The position numbers and the translations under genes are program-made. A DNA stretch of 64,000 bases from Vibrio aestuarianus (GTDB lineage Bacteria; Pseudomonadota; Gammaproteobacteria; Enterobacterales; Vibrionaceae): assembly GCF_012395185.1 (NCBI RefSeq), contig NZ_JAAZTU010000014.1, positions 1 through 64,000 of the forward strand, given 5' to 3'. Below, piece after piece: positions 48,567-58,752 of the stretch. Under the pieces are notes generated by a model. That model searched no databases and was not told where the DNA came from. It saw nothing but the letters and a program-made list of their open reading frames with translations. Every line of letters starts with the position of its first letter. Positions within the stretch are counted from its first letter, which is position 1.

Positions 48567-49781
48567 CTACTGGCTGTAGGTTGATAAGAAACGTTCAAAC
48601 CGACCAATAGCAATTTCCAAATCTTCAATGTGAGGCAATGTTACAATACGGAAGTGATCCGGTTTTGGCCAGTTAAAGCCCGTACCTTGTACAAGCAGTA
48701 CTTTTTCTTGTTTCAGAAAATCGAGGACCATTTTTTGGTCATCTTTAATGCTGTACATCTTGGTGTCGATTTTCGGAAACAGGTACATTGCTCCTTTCGG
48801 TTTCACACAAGAAACACCAGGGATTTGGTTGATCAATTCCCAAGCGCGATCGCGCTGTTCGAGCAAGCGTCCGCCTGGCAGAATCAACTCATTGATACTT
48901 TGATAGCCACCTAGTGCCGTTTGGATGGCATGTTGCATTGGCACGTTGGCGCACAAGCGCATTGACGCGAGCATTTCCAAGCCAGCTACATAGCCTTGAG
49001 CGATATGTTTTGGTCCGGTGATAAACATCCATCCACCGCGGAAACCACATACTCGATAAGCTTTCGATAGACCATTAAACGTTAGCATTAAGACATCATC
49101 AGCCAGTGTTGAAATCGGCGTGTGAGTCGCACCGTCATAGAGAATTTTATCGTAGATTTCGTCGGCGAAGATGATCAACTTATGTTTACGAGCAATTTCG
49201 ATAATTTCTAGTAAAAAGTCGCGGCTATAAACTGCACCAGTTGGGTTATTCGGGTTGATCAACACAATACCGCGCGTTTTCGGCGTGATTTTGTTTTTGA
49301 TGTCGTCAAGGTCGGGATACCAATCGGCTTCTTCATCACATAGGTAATGTACGGCTTTACCACCAGAAAGTGCGACAGAAGCTGTCCATAGTGGGTAATC
49401 AGGTGCTGGAACCAGCATTTCATCGCCATTATTAAGTAAGGCTTGCATCGCCATCACGATAAGTTCAGAGGCACCATTACCAATATAAACGTCTTCGACA
49501 TCTAAGCTGCGTAAGCCTTTTTTCTGGTAATGTTGCACTACGGCTTTACGTGCCGAATAGATACCTTTCGAGTCACAATAACCTTGAGATGTTGGGAGGT
49601 TACGGATCACATCAACAAGGATTTCGTCTGGGGCGTCAAAGCCAAATGGGGCGGGGTTACCGATATTTAGCTTCAGTATTTTATGCCCCTCTTCTTCCAT
49701 GCGCTTAGCATGTTTGAGTACAGGTCCCCTAATGTCGTAGCAGACATTATCGAGTTTTGACGACATCCCGATATTTTGCAT
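48567..49781 (-). CDS. alaA: Glutamate-pyruvate aminotransferase AlaA
   Basis: AlaA makes alanine from pyruvate and glutamate. This 404-aa fold-type I PLP enzyme has the Schiff-base lysine in FNGLSKAYR, NPNNPTGAVYS and the DEIYDKI cofactor aspartate. It aligns with E. coli AlaA (YfbQ) along the full length, including LKLNIGNPAPFGFDAPDE. Divergent from menF across 217 bp. Confidence 0.95.
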   Translation of the reverse strand: MQNIGMSSKLDNVCYDIRGPVLKHAKRMEEEGHKILKLNIGNPAPFGFDAPDEILVDVIRNLPTSQGYCDSKGIYSARKAVVQHYQKKGLRSLDVEDVYIGNGASELIVMAMQALLNNGDEMLVPAPDYPLWTASVALSGGKAVHYLCDEEADWYPDLDDIKNKITPKTRGIVLINPNNPTGAVYSRDFLLEIIEIARKHKLIIFADEIYDKILYDGATHTPISTLADDVLMLTFNGLSKAYRVCGFRGGWMFITGPKHIAQGYVAGLEMLASMRLCANVPMQHAIQTALGGYQSINELILPGGRLLEQRDRAWELINQIPGVSCVKPKGAMYLFPKIDTKMYSIKDDQKMVLDFLKQEKVLLVQGTGFNWPKPDHFRIVTLPHIEDLEIAIGRFERFLSTYSQ

Positions 49782-49998
49782 TGTGTGATTCCTGAAAATT
49801 AAATGATTTCTTTATTAAAATACACCAAATTGATTTTTGATAGAATAAAAATCTACAATAGGGTGCTTTTTCGGAAGTGATAGCCTAGCTCTTTATCACA
49901 GGAATTTGCAAAAGATGGGAGGCAACCTTGATTTACGCTGCCTGTCTAAATAGAGTAGCCATCAGTAAAGCCCGTCTCTCAATATTTACGAGGTCGAT

Positions 49999-51306
49999 TT
50001 GTCGCATTTTCATCAAGCCATTGCTCTGTTGATAGAGCAAATAAACGACGCGAAGGATGATGACGTTCGTTTTGTACAAAATTTGCAAGAAGCTCCACTT
50101 TTCGCGTCTATTGATTGGCTTGAAGCCCAACCAATTTTCCCTAAGTTTTACTGGCAATCACGTGACACGCGTGAAGAAGTGGTCGCGTTAGGCCAACTAT
50201 ATACGTTCTCTGAACCAGAACCTGCTTATACTATTTTAGGTGCTGAGCAACGTGTCTGGGGTGGTCGCTCGTTTGATGGTAATACCGATAAAAACAAACG
50301 TTGCATGTCGTCATTCTTTTTTCTGCCACAAATTGAATTGATTCGGTTTGATGAACAATGGTCAATTGCTGTTAACGTGACCGCAGAACGCCACCGTACT
50401 TTAGCGGCGCTGAATAAACTACAAATGGATATAAGCCCATTACGTTCAATCTCTTCACATATTGAATGCATAAAGCATGAGCCAAATGAGAATCAATGGC
50501 AGCAGCTTGTCGATCAGGTACTTGATAGGATTGAGGCAAATGCGTTTAAGAAAGTGGTGCTAGCGAGAAAAACAACACTGAATTTAGATTCGCCACTCAG
50601 TGCAGCGCAACTGCTGAAAGCTAGCTCTACGCAAAATCATCACAGTTTTCATTTTTTGTTAGCACTGGACCAAAAACACAGCTTTATGGGCTCAACCCCT
50701 GAGCGTTTATATGCGCGTCAAGGAAATGAGCTTTATACGGAAGCTCTGGCTGGAACCATTGGTCGTGGCATGAATGCGAGCCAAGATATGGAATTGGCAA
50801 ATTGGCTCTCTCAAGACAGTAAAAATCTCAATGAGAACCAATATGTGGTGGATGATATTGTTGAGCGTTTAACTCCACATTCTGAATGTGTTGAGGTAGA
50901 ACAGGAAGCGCGCTTAGTGCGGTTACGTAAAGTGCAGCATTTAAAACGCAGTATCCATGCTCAGCTTAAAAAAGGCATTAACGGTGTGCAACTGCTCAGT
51001 GCATTGCAACCTACGGCTGCGGTTGCAGGTTTACCGCGCAAAGAGGCGATGGATTTCATTCTCGCCCATGAACCTTTTGCTCGTGGGTGGTATGCTGGTT
51101 CGGTAGGCTATATCAGCCATCAAAAAGCGGAGTTTTGTGTGGCCATTCGCAGTGCGTTATTAGTGGATAAACAAGTGCAGCTATTTGCTGGGGCTGGGAT
51201 TGTCCCCGGTTCAGTAGCGGAATATGAATGGCAAGAACTAGATAAAAAGATGTCAACATTGTTGAGTTTGATTAGTGACCACTTGCCACTAGGAGTCGCA
51301 TCATGA
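49999..51306 (+). CDS. menF: Isochorismate synthase MenF
   Basis: MenF converts chorismate to isochorismate, the entry to menaquinone. The 435-aa protein has a chorismate-binding domain in its C-terminal two-thirds with VVLARKTT, MGSTPERLY, EALAGTIGRG and AGAGIVPGS. The start is TTG 49999 with GAGG 6 nt upstream; no in-frame ATG gives a full-length protein. It overlaps menD by ATGA, so the two are translationally coupled. Confidence 0.93.
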   Translation: MSHFHQAIALLIEQINDAKDDDVRFVQNLQEAPLFASIDWLEAQPIFPKFYWQSRDTREEVVALGQLYTFSEPEPAYTILGAEQRVWGGRSFDGNTDKNKRCMSSFFFLPQIELIRFDEQWSIAVNVTAERHRTLAALNKLQMDISPLRSISSHIECIKHEPNENQWQQLVDQVLDRIEANAFKKVVLARKTTLNLDSPLSAAQLLKASSTQNHHSFHFLLALDQKHSFMGSTPERLYARQGNELYTEALAGTIGRGMNASQDMELANWLSQDSKNLNENQYVVDDIVERLTPHSECVEVEQEARLVRLRKVQHLKRSIHAQLKKGINGVQLLSALQPTAAVAGLPRKEAMDFILAHEPFARGWYAGSVGYISHQKAEFCVAIRSALLVDKQVQLFAGAGIVPGSVAEYEWQELDKKMSTLLSLISDHLPLGVAS

Positions 51307-53018
51307 AACAAGATCAAGCAGTATTGAATCGAATTTGGAGCCAGACCCTTCTTGAAGAGCTGACACGTTTGGATGTTGAAGAGGTTTGTATTGCACCGGG
51401 TTCGCGCTCGACTCCTTTGACCCTTGAAGCGGATGCCAATCAAAAACTCACACTGCATACGCATTTTGATGAACGTGGTTTAGGCTTTTTAGCTTTGGGA
51501 TTAGCCAAGGCAAGTCAAAAGCCAGTCGCGGTAATCGTGACCTCTGGCACCGCGGTGGCTAATCTGTTGCCAGCGATTGCTGAATCTAAACTCACCGGCG
51601 AAAAATTGGTGGTTTTAAGCGCAGATCGCCCACTTGAGTTAGTAGGGTGTGGTGCGAATCAAGCCATCAATCAAGTTGGCATCTATTCTTCACATGTGAC
51701 TCAAACCCTTAACTTACCGAGCCCAAATACCGCAGTACCATTAACCTGGCTGCTCACTAGCCTTGATGAAATGATGGCAAACCAAGCTCGACAAGGTGGA
51801 ACGGTACACATTAACTGCCCATTTCCCGAACCTTTATATTCGCAAGGGGATAAAACCCAGTTTGCTGGCTATCTAGCATCTATCGATTCATGGCAGTCAA
51901 GCTCTCAGCCATACAGTTCAAGCTTTGGGCAATGGTGTACTGAAAGCATGGATTGTGGTGAGCTATTTAATAAAAAAGGTTTAATCATTATTGGTTCATT
52001 GAACCTTGCAAACGCAAAGAAAGCCAAGCAGTTTGCAAATAAACTCGGTTGGCCAGTATTGTGTGATCCACAATCTGGGGTGAACAGCGACTGGGCACAT
52101 TTTGATTTATGGCTGCAAAATAGCGTAGCGAAAGAGCAGCTCAGCGAATGTGAGGTGATTGTTCAATTTGGATCTCGTTTAGTGTCGAAAAGGCTTAATC
52201 AATGGTTAAGTGAACAGGTTACGCAGCGCGCAGCGCAGTATATATATGTTTCATCTCAAGCTGAGCGTAATAACCCTTCCCACTTACCTCAATGGCACTT
52301 TGTTGCTGATATTGAACAATGGGTTGAAACACATATTAGCAAGTGGACGGCATTAGGTGCGACTCAGGCCGGTTGGGCTGACCAATTAAAAAGCAAAGCT
52401 AGCGAGCTTGAGCAACTGGCACAACTGCATTTGTGTGGTGATGAGTCATTAAGTGAAATTGCGGTTGCGTTGGATCTTGCTGAGCGTAGCCAAAATGCTG
52501 ATCTTTTTCTTGGTAACAGCCTAATTGTGCGCCTAGTTGATATGTTTGCTACGCTCGACAATCGCCATGTCTATTCCAACCGAGGTGCTTCTGGCATTGA
52601 TGGCTTAGTGGCAACCATGGCTGGTGTGCAACGCATTAACCAACAGCCGATGCTTATGCTTATCGGTGATACCGCCTTATTATATGATCTCAACTCTCTT
52701 GCACTAGTCACTCATACTTGTGCGCCATTAGTGATTGTGGTCACCAATAACGATGGCGGGGCGATTTTTGATTTATTGCCAGTACCTGCCGCTCAAAAGT
52801 CAGCGCTTTATCAAATGCCTCATGGCTATCAGTTTAAGTTTGCGGCCAAGCAATTTGGTTTGTCCTATGTTCATCCTCAAACATTATCTGCGTATCAATC
52901 TGCCGTGAGTGAGCACTTACAGCAGGGACAAGGAACATTAATCGTTGAAGTGATCACACCTCCTGAGCAAGCTTCAACTCAACTTAAACAATTTACTCAG
53001 CAAATTGATGCCAACTAG
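51303..53018 (+). CDS. menD: SEPHCHC synthase MenD
   Basis: MenD joins isochorismate and 2-oxoglutarate with thiamine diphosphate. The 571-aa protein shows CIAPGSRSTPLTL near the N-terminus and the ThDP-binding block GDTALLYDLNSL with NNDGGAIF. The catalytic Glu lies in the HFDERGLGF segment. It starts with ATG overlapping menF. Confidence 0.95.
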   Translation: MKQDQAVLNRIWSQTLLEELTRLDVEEVCIAPGSRSTPLTLEADANQKLTLHTHFDERGLGFLALGLAKASQKPVAVIVTSGTAVANLLPAIAESKLTGEKLVVLSADRPLELVGCGANQAINQVGIYSSHVTQTLNLPSPNTAVPLTWLLTSLDEMMANQARQGGTVHINCPFPEPLYSQGDKTQFAGYLASIDSWQSSSQPYSSSFGQWCTESMDCGELFNKKGLIIIGSLNLANAKKAKQFANKLGWPVLCDPQSGVNSDWAHFDLWLQNSVAKEQLSECEVIVQFGSRLVSKRLNQWLSEQVTQRAAQYIYVSSQAERNNPSHLPQWHFVADIEQWVETHISKWTALGATQAGWADQLKSKASELEQLAQLHLCGDESLSEIAVALDLAERSQNADLFLGNSLIVRLVDMFATLDNRHVYSNRGASGIDGLVATMAGVQRINQQPMLMLIGDTALLYDLNSLALVTHTCAPLVIVVTNNDGGAIFDLLPVPAAQKSALYQMPHGYQFKFAAKQFGLSYVHPQTLSAYQSAVSEHLQQGQGTLIVEVITPPEQASTQLKQFTQQIDAN

Positions 53019-53787
53019 TCGACGTCCACAGCCAATAGCGATCAACAGCGAACCCGTGTTGGTGTTTGTTCATGGTTTATTGGGGTGTGGTGATGATTGG
53101 CTAGAGAGTATTCATTACCTCACAGACTATCGTTGTGTGACGATTGAACTGCCAGGGCATGGTATAAGCCAATCAAGCCCAAGCGGTGGCTTTGAAGCTG
53201 ACTGTAATCACATTTCTAATATCATTAATCGGCACATAGCGCCGAATACTCCTATTGTTCTGATCGGCTATTCTTTAGGCGGACGAATGGTGATGTATGG
53301 TGTTGCGATGCAATGTTTCAATACATTTAATATCCAAGGTGTCGTGATCGAAGGCGGTAATTTTGGTTTACATAATGATGCACTCAGAAGTGAGCGACTT
53401 GCCAGTGACACAGCTTGGTCAGAACGGTTCAAAAATGAGCCAATTGAACAAGTGTTGGGCGATTGGTATCAGCAAGCGGTATTTTCTTCATTAAATCATG
53501 AGCAAAGACAAACCTTAATCACAAAACGTAGTGCTAACCTTGGCGCTGCGGTTGCTCAGACGCTAGTTTCTACCTCGCTTGCTAAACAGCCTTATTTGCT
53601 TGATAAGTTAAAGTCGTCGCAGATACCAATGTGTTATGTCTGTGGCGAGAACGATACCAAGTTTACCCAATTGGCAAAGCAAAGTGGCTTGCGGTATTAC
53701 CCTGTGCCAGACGCTGGACATAATGTTCACCAAGAGCAGCCACAGGCTTTTGCCGAAATTATTCGAGAATTTATACGTCGATGCTAA
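53008..53787 (+). CDS. menH: SHCHC synthase MenH
   Basis: MenH eliminates pyruvate from SEPHCHC. The 259-aa alpha/beta hydrolase has nucleophile Ser in IGYSLGGRM, oxyanion loop HGLLGCGDDW, and His in AGHNVHQEQP. ATG 53008 overlaps the menD 3' end by 11 bp; no strong separate ribosome binding site, so coupling is likely. Confidence 0.9.
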   Translation: MPTSRRPQPIAINSEPVLVFVHGLLGCGDDWLESIHYLTDYRCVTIELPGHGISQSSPSGGFEADCNHISNIINRHIAPNTPIVLIGYSLGGRMVMYGVAMQCFNTFNIQGVVIEGGNFGLHNDALRSERLASDTAWSERFKNEPIEQVLGDWYQQAVFSSLNHEQRQTLITKRSANLGAAVAQTLVSTSLAKQPYLLDKLKSSQIPMCYVCGENDTKFTQLAKQSGLRYYPVPDAGHNVHQEQPQAFAEIIREFIRRC

Positions 53788-53824
53788 ATAAGCATCGAAT
53801 TTAGAACAACAATGGAAAATCATC

Positions 53825-54691
53825 ATGGCTAAAACTGTTGGTATTACTGAAGAAGAATTGTACGCGCCCGTTGTGTGGAATGACTGCGGCGCAGCATATG
53901 AAGATATTCACTATCACAAATCCCCAGATGGCATTGCAAAAATCACCATCGCTCGTCCACAAGTGCGCAATGCATTTCGCCCTCAAACCGTAAAAGAGAT
54001 GATCAATGCGCTGGCGGATGCACGTTATGACGAACAAGTTGGTGTGATCATTCTTACTGGTTTGGGCGAAGATGCTTTCTGCTCTGGGGGAGATCAAAAA
54101 ATTCGTGGTGATTACGGCGGCTACCGTGACGATTCAGGTACGCACCACCTTAATGTACTTGATTTCCAACGCCAAATTCGCACTTGTCCAAAACCTGTCA
54201 TTGCTTCTGTTGCTGGGTGGGCTGTCGGCGGCGGTCATGTACTGCATATGATGTGTGACTTAACCATTGCGGCTGAAAACGCACAATTTGGCCAAACTGG
54301 CCCTAAAGTAGGTTCGTTTGATGGTGGTTGGGGAGCTTCTTATATGGCCCGTATCGTTGGTCAGAAAAAAGCACGTGAAATTTGGTTCTTATGTCGTTTT
54401 TACGACGCGAAAGAAGCGTTGGATATGGGCTTAGTGAATACCGTCGTTGCGGTTGATGAGCTAGAAAAAGAGACGGTACGTTGGTGTCGTGAAGTTCTTC
54501 AGCACAGCCCTATGGCGTTGCGCTGCCTGAAAGCCGCATTGAATGCTGACTGTGATGGTCAAGCCGGTCTACAAGAACTGGCGGGTAACGCCACCATGAT
54601 GTTCTATATGACGGAAGAAGGCCAAGAAGGTCGTAATGCGTTCAATGAAAAAAGACGCCCAGAGTTTAATAAATTCCCTCGTAACCCTTAA
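53825..54691 (+). CDS. menB: 1,4-dihydroxy-2-naphthoyl-CoA synthase MenB
   Basis: MenB closes the second naphthoquinone ring. This 288-aa crotonase-fold enzyme has [13 protein letters not shown] and the bicarbonate/oxyanion region [13 protein letters not shown], plus the C-terminal KKRRPEF-like end ([14 protein letters not shown]). Length normal for the type I enzyme. A 191-bp gap with a possible small frame separates it from menC. Confidence 0.96.
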   Translation: MAKTVGITEEELYAPVVWNDCGAAYEDIHYHKSPDGIAKITIARPQVRNAFRPQTVKEMINALADARYDEQVGVIILTGLGEDAFCSGGDQKIRGDYGGYRDDSGTHHLNVLDFQRQIRTCPKPVIASVAGWAVGGGHVLHMMCDLTIAAENAQFGQTGPKVGSFDGGWGASYMARIVGQKKAREIWFLCRFYDAKEALDMGLVNTVVAVDELEKETVRWCREVLQHSPMALRCLKAALNADCDGQAGLQELAGNATMMFYMTEEGQEGRNAFNEKRRPEFNKFPRNP

Positions 54692-54727
54692 TTGAATCTT
54701 ATCAGTTGTTTCGTGGTTATATTGGAG

Positions 54728-54877
54728 ATGCTTATTGATAGCATTAAGTATCTCTTATTGCCTTTGATGGTTTGTTTTTATTCACGGAACATTGATATAG
54801 CCAAACAACTTCAAGTAGGAAAAGTATCGCTAGAGAAGATTTATCACTCTCTAGAGAAAGTCATTAAGAAGAGATGA
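54728..54877 (+). CDS. Possible 49-aa membrane microprotein between menB and menC
   Basis: The frame is open from just after the menB stop to the ATGA at 54874-54877. From ATG 54728 it encodes a hydrophobic N-terminal segment (IKYLLLPLMVCFYS) and a basic amphipathic helix (VSLEKIYHSLEKVIKKR). GGAG directly abuts the ATG, which is poor spacing, and no family is recognised. The gap itself is unusual in an otherwise tight operon. It may be non-coding. Confidence 0.28.
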   Translation: MLIDSIKYLLLPLMVCFYSRNIDIAKQLQVGKVSLEKIYHSLEKVIKKR

Positions 54878-54882
54878 AATTT

Positions 54883-55869
54883 ATGCGCAGTGCCAAACTA
54901 TATCGTTACTGTCTACCGATGGATAGCGGCGTCATTCTTCGTGAACAAAAGCTGGTGGAGCGCGAAGGCTTCATTATTGAATTGTGCGAAGGCGAAAATA
55001 AAGGCTTCGGTGAAGTTGCACCGCTGGTCGGTTTTAGTGTGGAGTCGGCTGAAGAAGCACAACTGCAAGCTGCGCAACAACTTGAGCGTTGGGTTGGTGG
55101 TGAGCAAATTGCCTATGATGATCTTTTCCCTTCGGTTGCTTTTGGCCTCTCGATGGCAGAACTTGAGCTAAGCGGTGAATTGCCACTAATGGGTAACTAT
55201 CACGCTGCACCTTTATGCACTGGTGACCCAGATGAGTTGATCCCATTATTAAATGCCATGCCGGGTAAAAAAGTGGCGAAAGTAAAAGTGGGTCTCTATG
55301 AAGCGATCCGTGATGGGATGCTAGTGAACCTCTTTTTAGAATCGATGCCTGATTTACAGCTGCGTCTGGATGCGAATCGCGCTTGGACGTCAGCCAAAGC
55401 GGAACAATTTGCTAAGTACGTTTCTCCTTCGGTGCGTCAACGCATTGCTTTTTTAGAAGAGCCATGTCAGTCGCCAAGTCACAGTCTCGCTTTTGCGATT
55501 AATAGTGGTATTGCCATTGCCTGGGATGAAACGTTGCAACATGCTGTGCGTCGAGATGATTTTCGTTTAGAAGACTTAACGGGTGCAAAAGCCATTGTGA
55601 TTAAACCGACATTGATTGGCTCTGTTGCGCGTTGTATTGCATTGATTGAAAAAGCCAAAGCAATGGGGATCCAGGCGGTGATAAGTTCGAGTATTGAATC
55701 CAGTTTAGGGCTGTGTCAATTAGCTCGTTTGGCGCAGTGGCAACTGCCCGACGAAGTGCCAGGGTTAGATACCATTGGTTTATTTAAAGCCCAATTGGAA
55801 GTGAGCTGGCCCAGCTGCGATTTACCGCTGCAATCGTTGTCTGAGCAGAGCGTTGTTTGGCAGTCATAA
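54883..55869 (+). CDS. menC: o-Succinylbenzoate synthase MenC
   Basis: MenC dehydrates SHCHC to o-succinylbenzoate. This 328-aa enolase-superfamily protein has the KxK acid/base motif (KVAKVKVGLYE), metal ligands in LDANRAW, FLEEPC and WDE, and a distal lysine in IVIKPTLIG. ATG 54883 (MRSAKLYRY) matches the E. coli MenC start; an ATG three codons earlier is possible. Its TAA overlaps the menE ATG. Confidence 0.93.
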   Translation: MRSAKLYRYCLPMDSGVILREQKLVEREGFIIELCEGENKGFGEVAPLVGFSVESAEEAQLQAAQQLERWVGGEQIAYDDLFPSVAFGLSMAELELSGELPLMGNYHAAPLCTGDPDELIPLLNAMPGKKVAKVKVGLYEAIRDGMLVNLFLESMPDLQLRLDANRAWTSAKAEQFAKYVSPSVRQRIAFLEEPCQSPSHSLAFAINSGIAIAWDETLQHAVRRDDFRLEDLTGAKAIVIKPTLIGSVARCIALIEKAKAMGIQAVISSSIESSLGLCQLARLAQWQLPDEVPGLDTIGLFKAQLEVSWPSCDLPLQSLSEQSVVWQS

Positions 55870-57311
55870 TGCAGCAAGCTCGGCACAGATTATCTTCCCT
55901 CCCTTGGGAGCAGAAAGCGCAACAGGTCCCCAATTCACTGGCTTTAATTACTCCATCAGGTGATTACACGTGGTCAGCGCTAACACGGTTAGTGAATGGC
56001 TATGCTGATGCGCTTAGCCTACAAGGGTTAAAAGTTAATGATGTATTAACGCTAGTGGGAAAAAATAGCGCTGAACTGCTGCTTTTGTATTTGGCGAGCC
56101 TTAAGCTTGGCGTGATCTGCGCTATAACCATGCCGCAGCCTTATGATCTGCTTAAAAAAAAGCTTAATACCTTGTACAAGCCCGACCAAACTGCTTGGTT
56201 GTGGCTCGGGTGTGGTGCTGCGTTGAGCAAAGCTGAGCTCGCTGCATTAGCAGCACGAACCGTACTTGTAAGGCTTGAAGATAGCGAGAAACGGGCGAGT
56301 AGCACTGCCATTGCAGACGGTTTCGACGTCGAGCAATTGAGTTCGATCGTGTTTACTTCCGGTTCAACAGGTGAGCCCAAAGCGGTCGTACATACTTCTG
56401 CGCAGCATTTTGCTTCTGCAAGCGGGTTATTGACGCATTTTTCCTATACAGAGCAGGATACATGGCTTTTGAGCTTGCCGATGTATCATGTTTCAGGCTT
56501 GGCGATTATCTACCGTTGGCTTAGCGCCGGAGCGTGTTTAAAAGTTGGCAGTGGAGATCTGAGCCAAGATATCCAGCAAGTCACTCATGCTTCTTTGGTG
56601 GCTACACAATTAAAACGGTTGCTTGACAGTGGGCAAGCACTTACTTTAACGCATGTTTTGCTCGGTGGTAGCCATATTCCCTATAGCCTCAGCCAACAAG
56701 CGGCGCAACTTGGTATTGAAACTTGGTTAGGTTATGGCATGACCGAAGCGGCGTCGACAGTTACAGCCAAGCGTGTCGATAATCAAAATAGTGCCGGTTA
56801 CTTGTTGCCAAATCGCCAGTTGAAAGTGGAGCAACAGCGTATCTGGATTGGTGGCGATACTCTAGCCAGTGGTTATTATCACCAAGGGACTGTCACTCCT
56901 TTTGTGGACGCTATGGGTTGGTTTGACAGCAAAGATCTCGGCCAATGGTTGGGTAACGAGTTACGTATTATAGGGCGGGCTGATAATCAATTTATTTCTG
57001 GCGGAGAGAATATTCACTGTGAAGAAATTGAAGCAGTACTCAATCGCCATTTAGATATCGAACAAGCGATGGTTGTTGCGGTTAAAGATGCTGAATTTGG
57101 CTGCCGATCGGTTGCCGTGGTGCGTGGTAATTTACCACTTAATCAGCAAGAAATAGAGCAGTGGTTGGCGGGTAAATTAGACAAGTTTAAATGGCCAGTG
57201 GCTTATTTTTTAATGCCAGAAGCACTGACAGAATCAGGCATCAAAGTCTCTCGCAGTGCGCTTAAAGCGTGGTTGTCCAATCATCAAACCCAGTACCGAA
57301 TTGCGGATTAG
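55869..57311 (+). CDS. menE: o-Succinylbenzoate-CoA ligase MenE
   Basis: MenE activates o-succinylbenzoate with ATP and CoA. The 480-aa adenylate-forming enzyme has the P-loop FTSGSTGEPKAVVH, GYGMTEAAST, the hinge region GRADNQFISGGENI and the C-terminal lysine loop. It starts at the TAATG overlap with menC; an upstream TTG lies inside menC. Last gene of the men operon; only a short hairpin without T-run (57316-57333) follows. Confidence 0.92.
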   Translation: MQQARHRLSSLPWEQKAQQVPNSLALITPSGDYTWSALTRLVNGYADALSLQGLKVNDVLTLVGKNSAELLLLYLASLKLGVICAITMPQPYDLLKKKLNTLYKPDQTAWLWLGCGAALSKAELAALAARTVLVRLEDSEKRASSTAIADGFDVEQLSSIVFTSGSTGEPKAVVHTSAQHFASASGLLTHFSYTEQDTWLLSLPMYHVSGLAIIYRWLSAGACLKVGSGDLSQDIQQVTHASLVATQLKRLLDSGQALTLTHVLLGGSHIPYSLSQQAAQLGIETWLGYGMTEAASTVTAKRVDNQNSAGYLLPNRQLKVEQQRIWIGGDTLASGYYHQGTVTPFVDAMGWFDSKDLGQWLGNELRIIGRADNQFISGGENIHCEEIEAVLNRHLDIEQAMVVAVKDAEFGCRSVAVVRGNLPLNQQEIEQWLAGKLDKFKWPVAYFLMPEALTESGIKVSRSALKAWLSNHQTQYRIAD

Positions 57312-57437
57312 TCTGTGCTCACTTCGTGAGTACAACACGCCTTAGTTATTAGATAGTCCAAAACTGAATTTCTCAAGCTTATAACTCAACTTCATAATGA
57401 AACCATTAAAAAGCTGAGTTTGGAATAGCTGGAAATC

Positions 57438-57611
57438 ATGAAAAGCGTATTTATCTTCATCATCGCACTACTTGTCGGTATATCAATCAGCAGTGAGGGC
57501 GTAGTTCGCGCTGTTGCTGAACTGTTTGCCTTTGTTGCGATTGTCGCTTGGCTGTTTAAGTACCAAATCAATAAGCCCAAGCGAGCGACTTTCAAAGCTG
57601 AAGATTTTTAG
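57438..57611 (+). CDS. Small membrane protein of 57 aa, unknown family
   Basis: The protein starts MKSVFIFIIALLVGISI, has a second hydrophobic stretch (AELFAFVAIVAWLF, about 27-40) and ends in a basic tail (KYQINKPKRATFKAEDF). GGA lies 5 nt before the ATG. It probably has two membrane helices with a short periplasmic turn. The frame on the opposite strand (57392-57595) reads less like a protein. I do not recognise the family; function unknown. Confidence 0.6.
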   Translation: MKSVFIFIIALLVGISISSEGVVRAVAELFAFVAIVAWLFKYQINKPKRATFKAEDF

Positions 57612-57668
57612 GCTTTTCCTTTCTTAATATCACCTGATACATCGTTGTTCTATTTCCCCATTTCGGTA

Positions 57669-58592
57669 TTAAGCGAACATTAACCAAGCTAATGATGAGA
57701 CTGAAATAGCAAACCATAGGCTGATGCCCAGAATTAATGGCTTTGGCCCCGAAGCCTTTAGTTTCTCTACTGAAATGCCACAGCCAATCAGAAACAGACA
57801 GACGACGAGTGCTTTTTTTGCCACAATGAAGACGGCGTTGTATATTGCATCTAACTGCGGCAAAAAATCACTGATTAAAATTGCGATGCAATAAAAGACG
57901 ATGAAGTAAGGAATTGTCACTTTCTTTGATTGATTGCGAAAAATCATCGCACTGACTACAGCGACAGGTACTATCCACAAGGCTCGCGCGAGCTTCAGTG
58001 TTGTCGCGGTTTTAAGTGCTTCTTCACCATAAGCAGAAGCTGCGCCCACAACAGAAGATGTGTCATGGATAGCGATTGCCGCCCAAGTCCCAAAAGTGTG
58101 TTGATCGAGCTGCAAAGCATGGCCAATGAGTGGAAATACAAACAGAGCAATCGAGTTTAAGACAAAAACGGTGGCCAACGCTAAACCGATTTCATCATCG
58201 TCAGCATTGATGGCTGGAGCAACCGCAGCAATGGCGCTACCACCACAAATTGCGGTGCCTGAAGCAATAAGATAGCCAGTTTTTTGTGCCAATCCTAGCC
58301 GTTTAGTTAATATCCAGCCTATACATAACGTGGCTGTAATCGAAGCAATAATAAGTCCTATCCCATTACTGGTTACCGCTAACGCTTCTTGCAAAGGTAT
58401 ACCAAACCCTAAGCCGACGATCGAATAAGCGAGTAGCTTTTTGGTCATTTTGGCAATCGGTAGGTTGTGGGGAACCCAGCCAACACTGACCATAAAAAAA
58501 CCAATGACCAAAGCGGTAGGCGAGGTAACGTAAGGCGTTAAGCAGGCAATGGCGGCCAGTAAAAATGCAATATATTTAAAAGAGATGTTCAT
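57669..58592 (-). CDS. yeiH: YeiH/UPF0324-family membrane protein
   Basis: This 307-aa protein with about ten helices belongs to the YeiH family (Cons_hypoth698), often called putative sulfate exporters; evidence for the substrate is thin. Typical blocks are [17 protein letters not shown] and [16 protein letters not shown]. It stands alone. Its promoter region contains two palindromes (58660-58694) like the one before the nearby TetR gene. Confidence 0.88.
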   Translation of the reverse strand: MNISFKYIAFLLAAIACLTPYVTSPTALVIGFFMVSVGWVPHNLPIAKMTKKLLAYSIVGLGFGIPLQEALAVTSNGIGLIIASITATLCIGWILTKRLGLAQKTGYLIASGTAICGGSAIAAVAPAINADDDEIGLALATVFVLNSIALFVFPLIGHALQLDQHTFGTWAAIAIHDTSSVVGAASAYGEEALKTATTLKLARALWIVPVAVVSAMIFRNQSKKVTIPYFIVFYCIAILISDFLPQLDAIYNAVFIVAKKALVVCLFLIGCGISVEKLKASGPKPLILGISLWFAISVSSLAWLMFA

Positions 58593-58659
58593 CGTATCAA
58601 GCGCAAGGGAAGAAGAATGACATTGTATAGGATAGCCGCGCAGTTGTAGTTTCGATGTT

Positions 58660-58694
58660 TTGAACTAGCGTTCAATAAAACTGAACTCCGTTCA
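58660..58694. promoter_or_regulatory. Paired TGAAC/GTTCA palindromes upstream of yeiH
   Basis: TTGAAC-TAGC-GTTCAA (58660-58675) and TGAAC-TCC-GTTCA (58682-58694) are perfect palindromes whose centres are about 20.5 bp apart, two helical turns. A related element lies just upstream of the TetR gene. They are probably operators; they lie 68-102 bp before yeiH and 59-93 bp past the end of the LplT-PlsC gene. Confidence 0.65.
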
Positions 58695-58752
58695 AAATAA
58701 TGGCAATCAGATCAGCGTATGACACCAAGAAAAAACATCACTTGCACTAGTG

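Noticed and set aside
57392..57595. 67-aa minus-strand frame opposite the 57-aa membrane protein
   Set aside because: The plus-strand protein has a better start and a coherent membrane topology; the minus frame lacks both.
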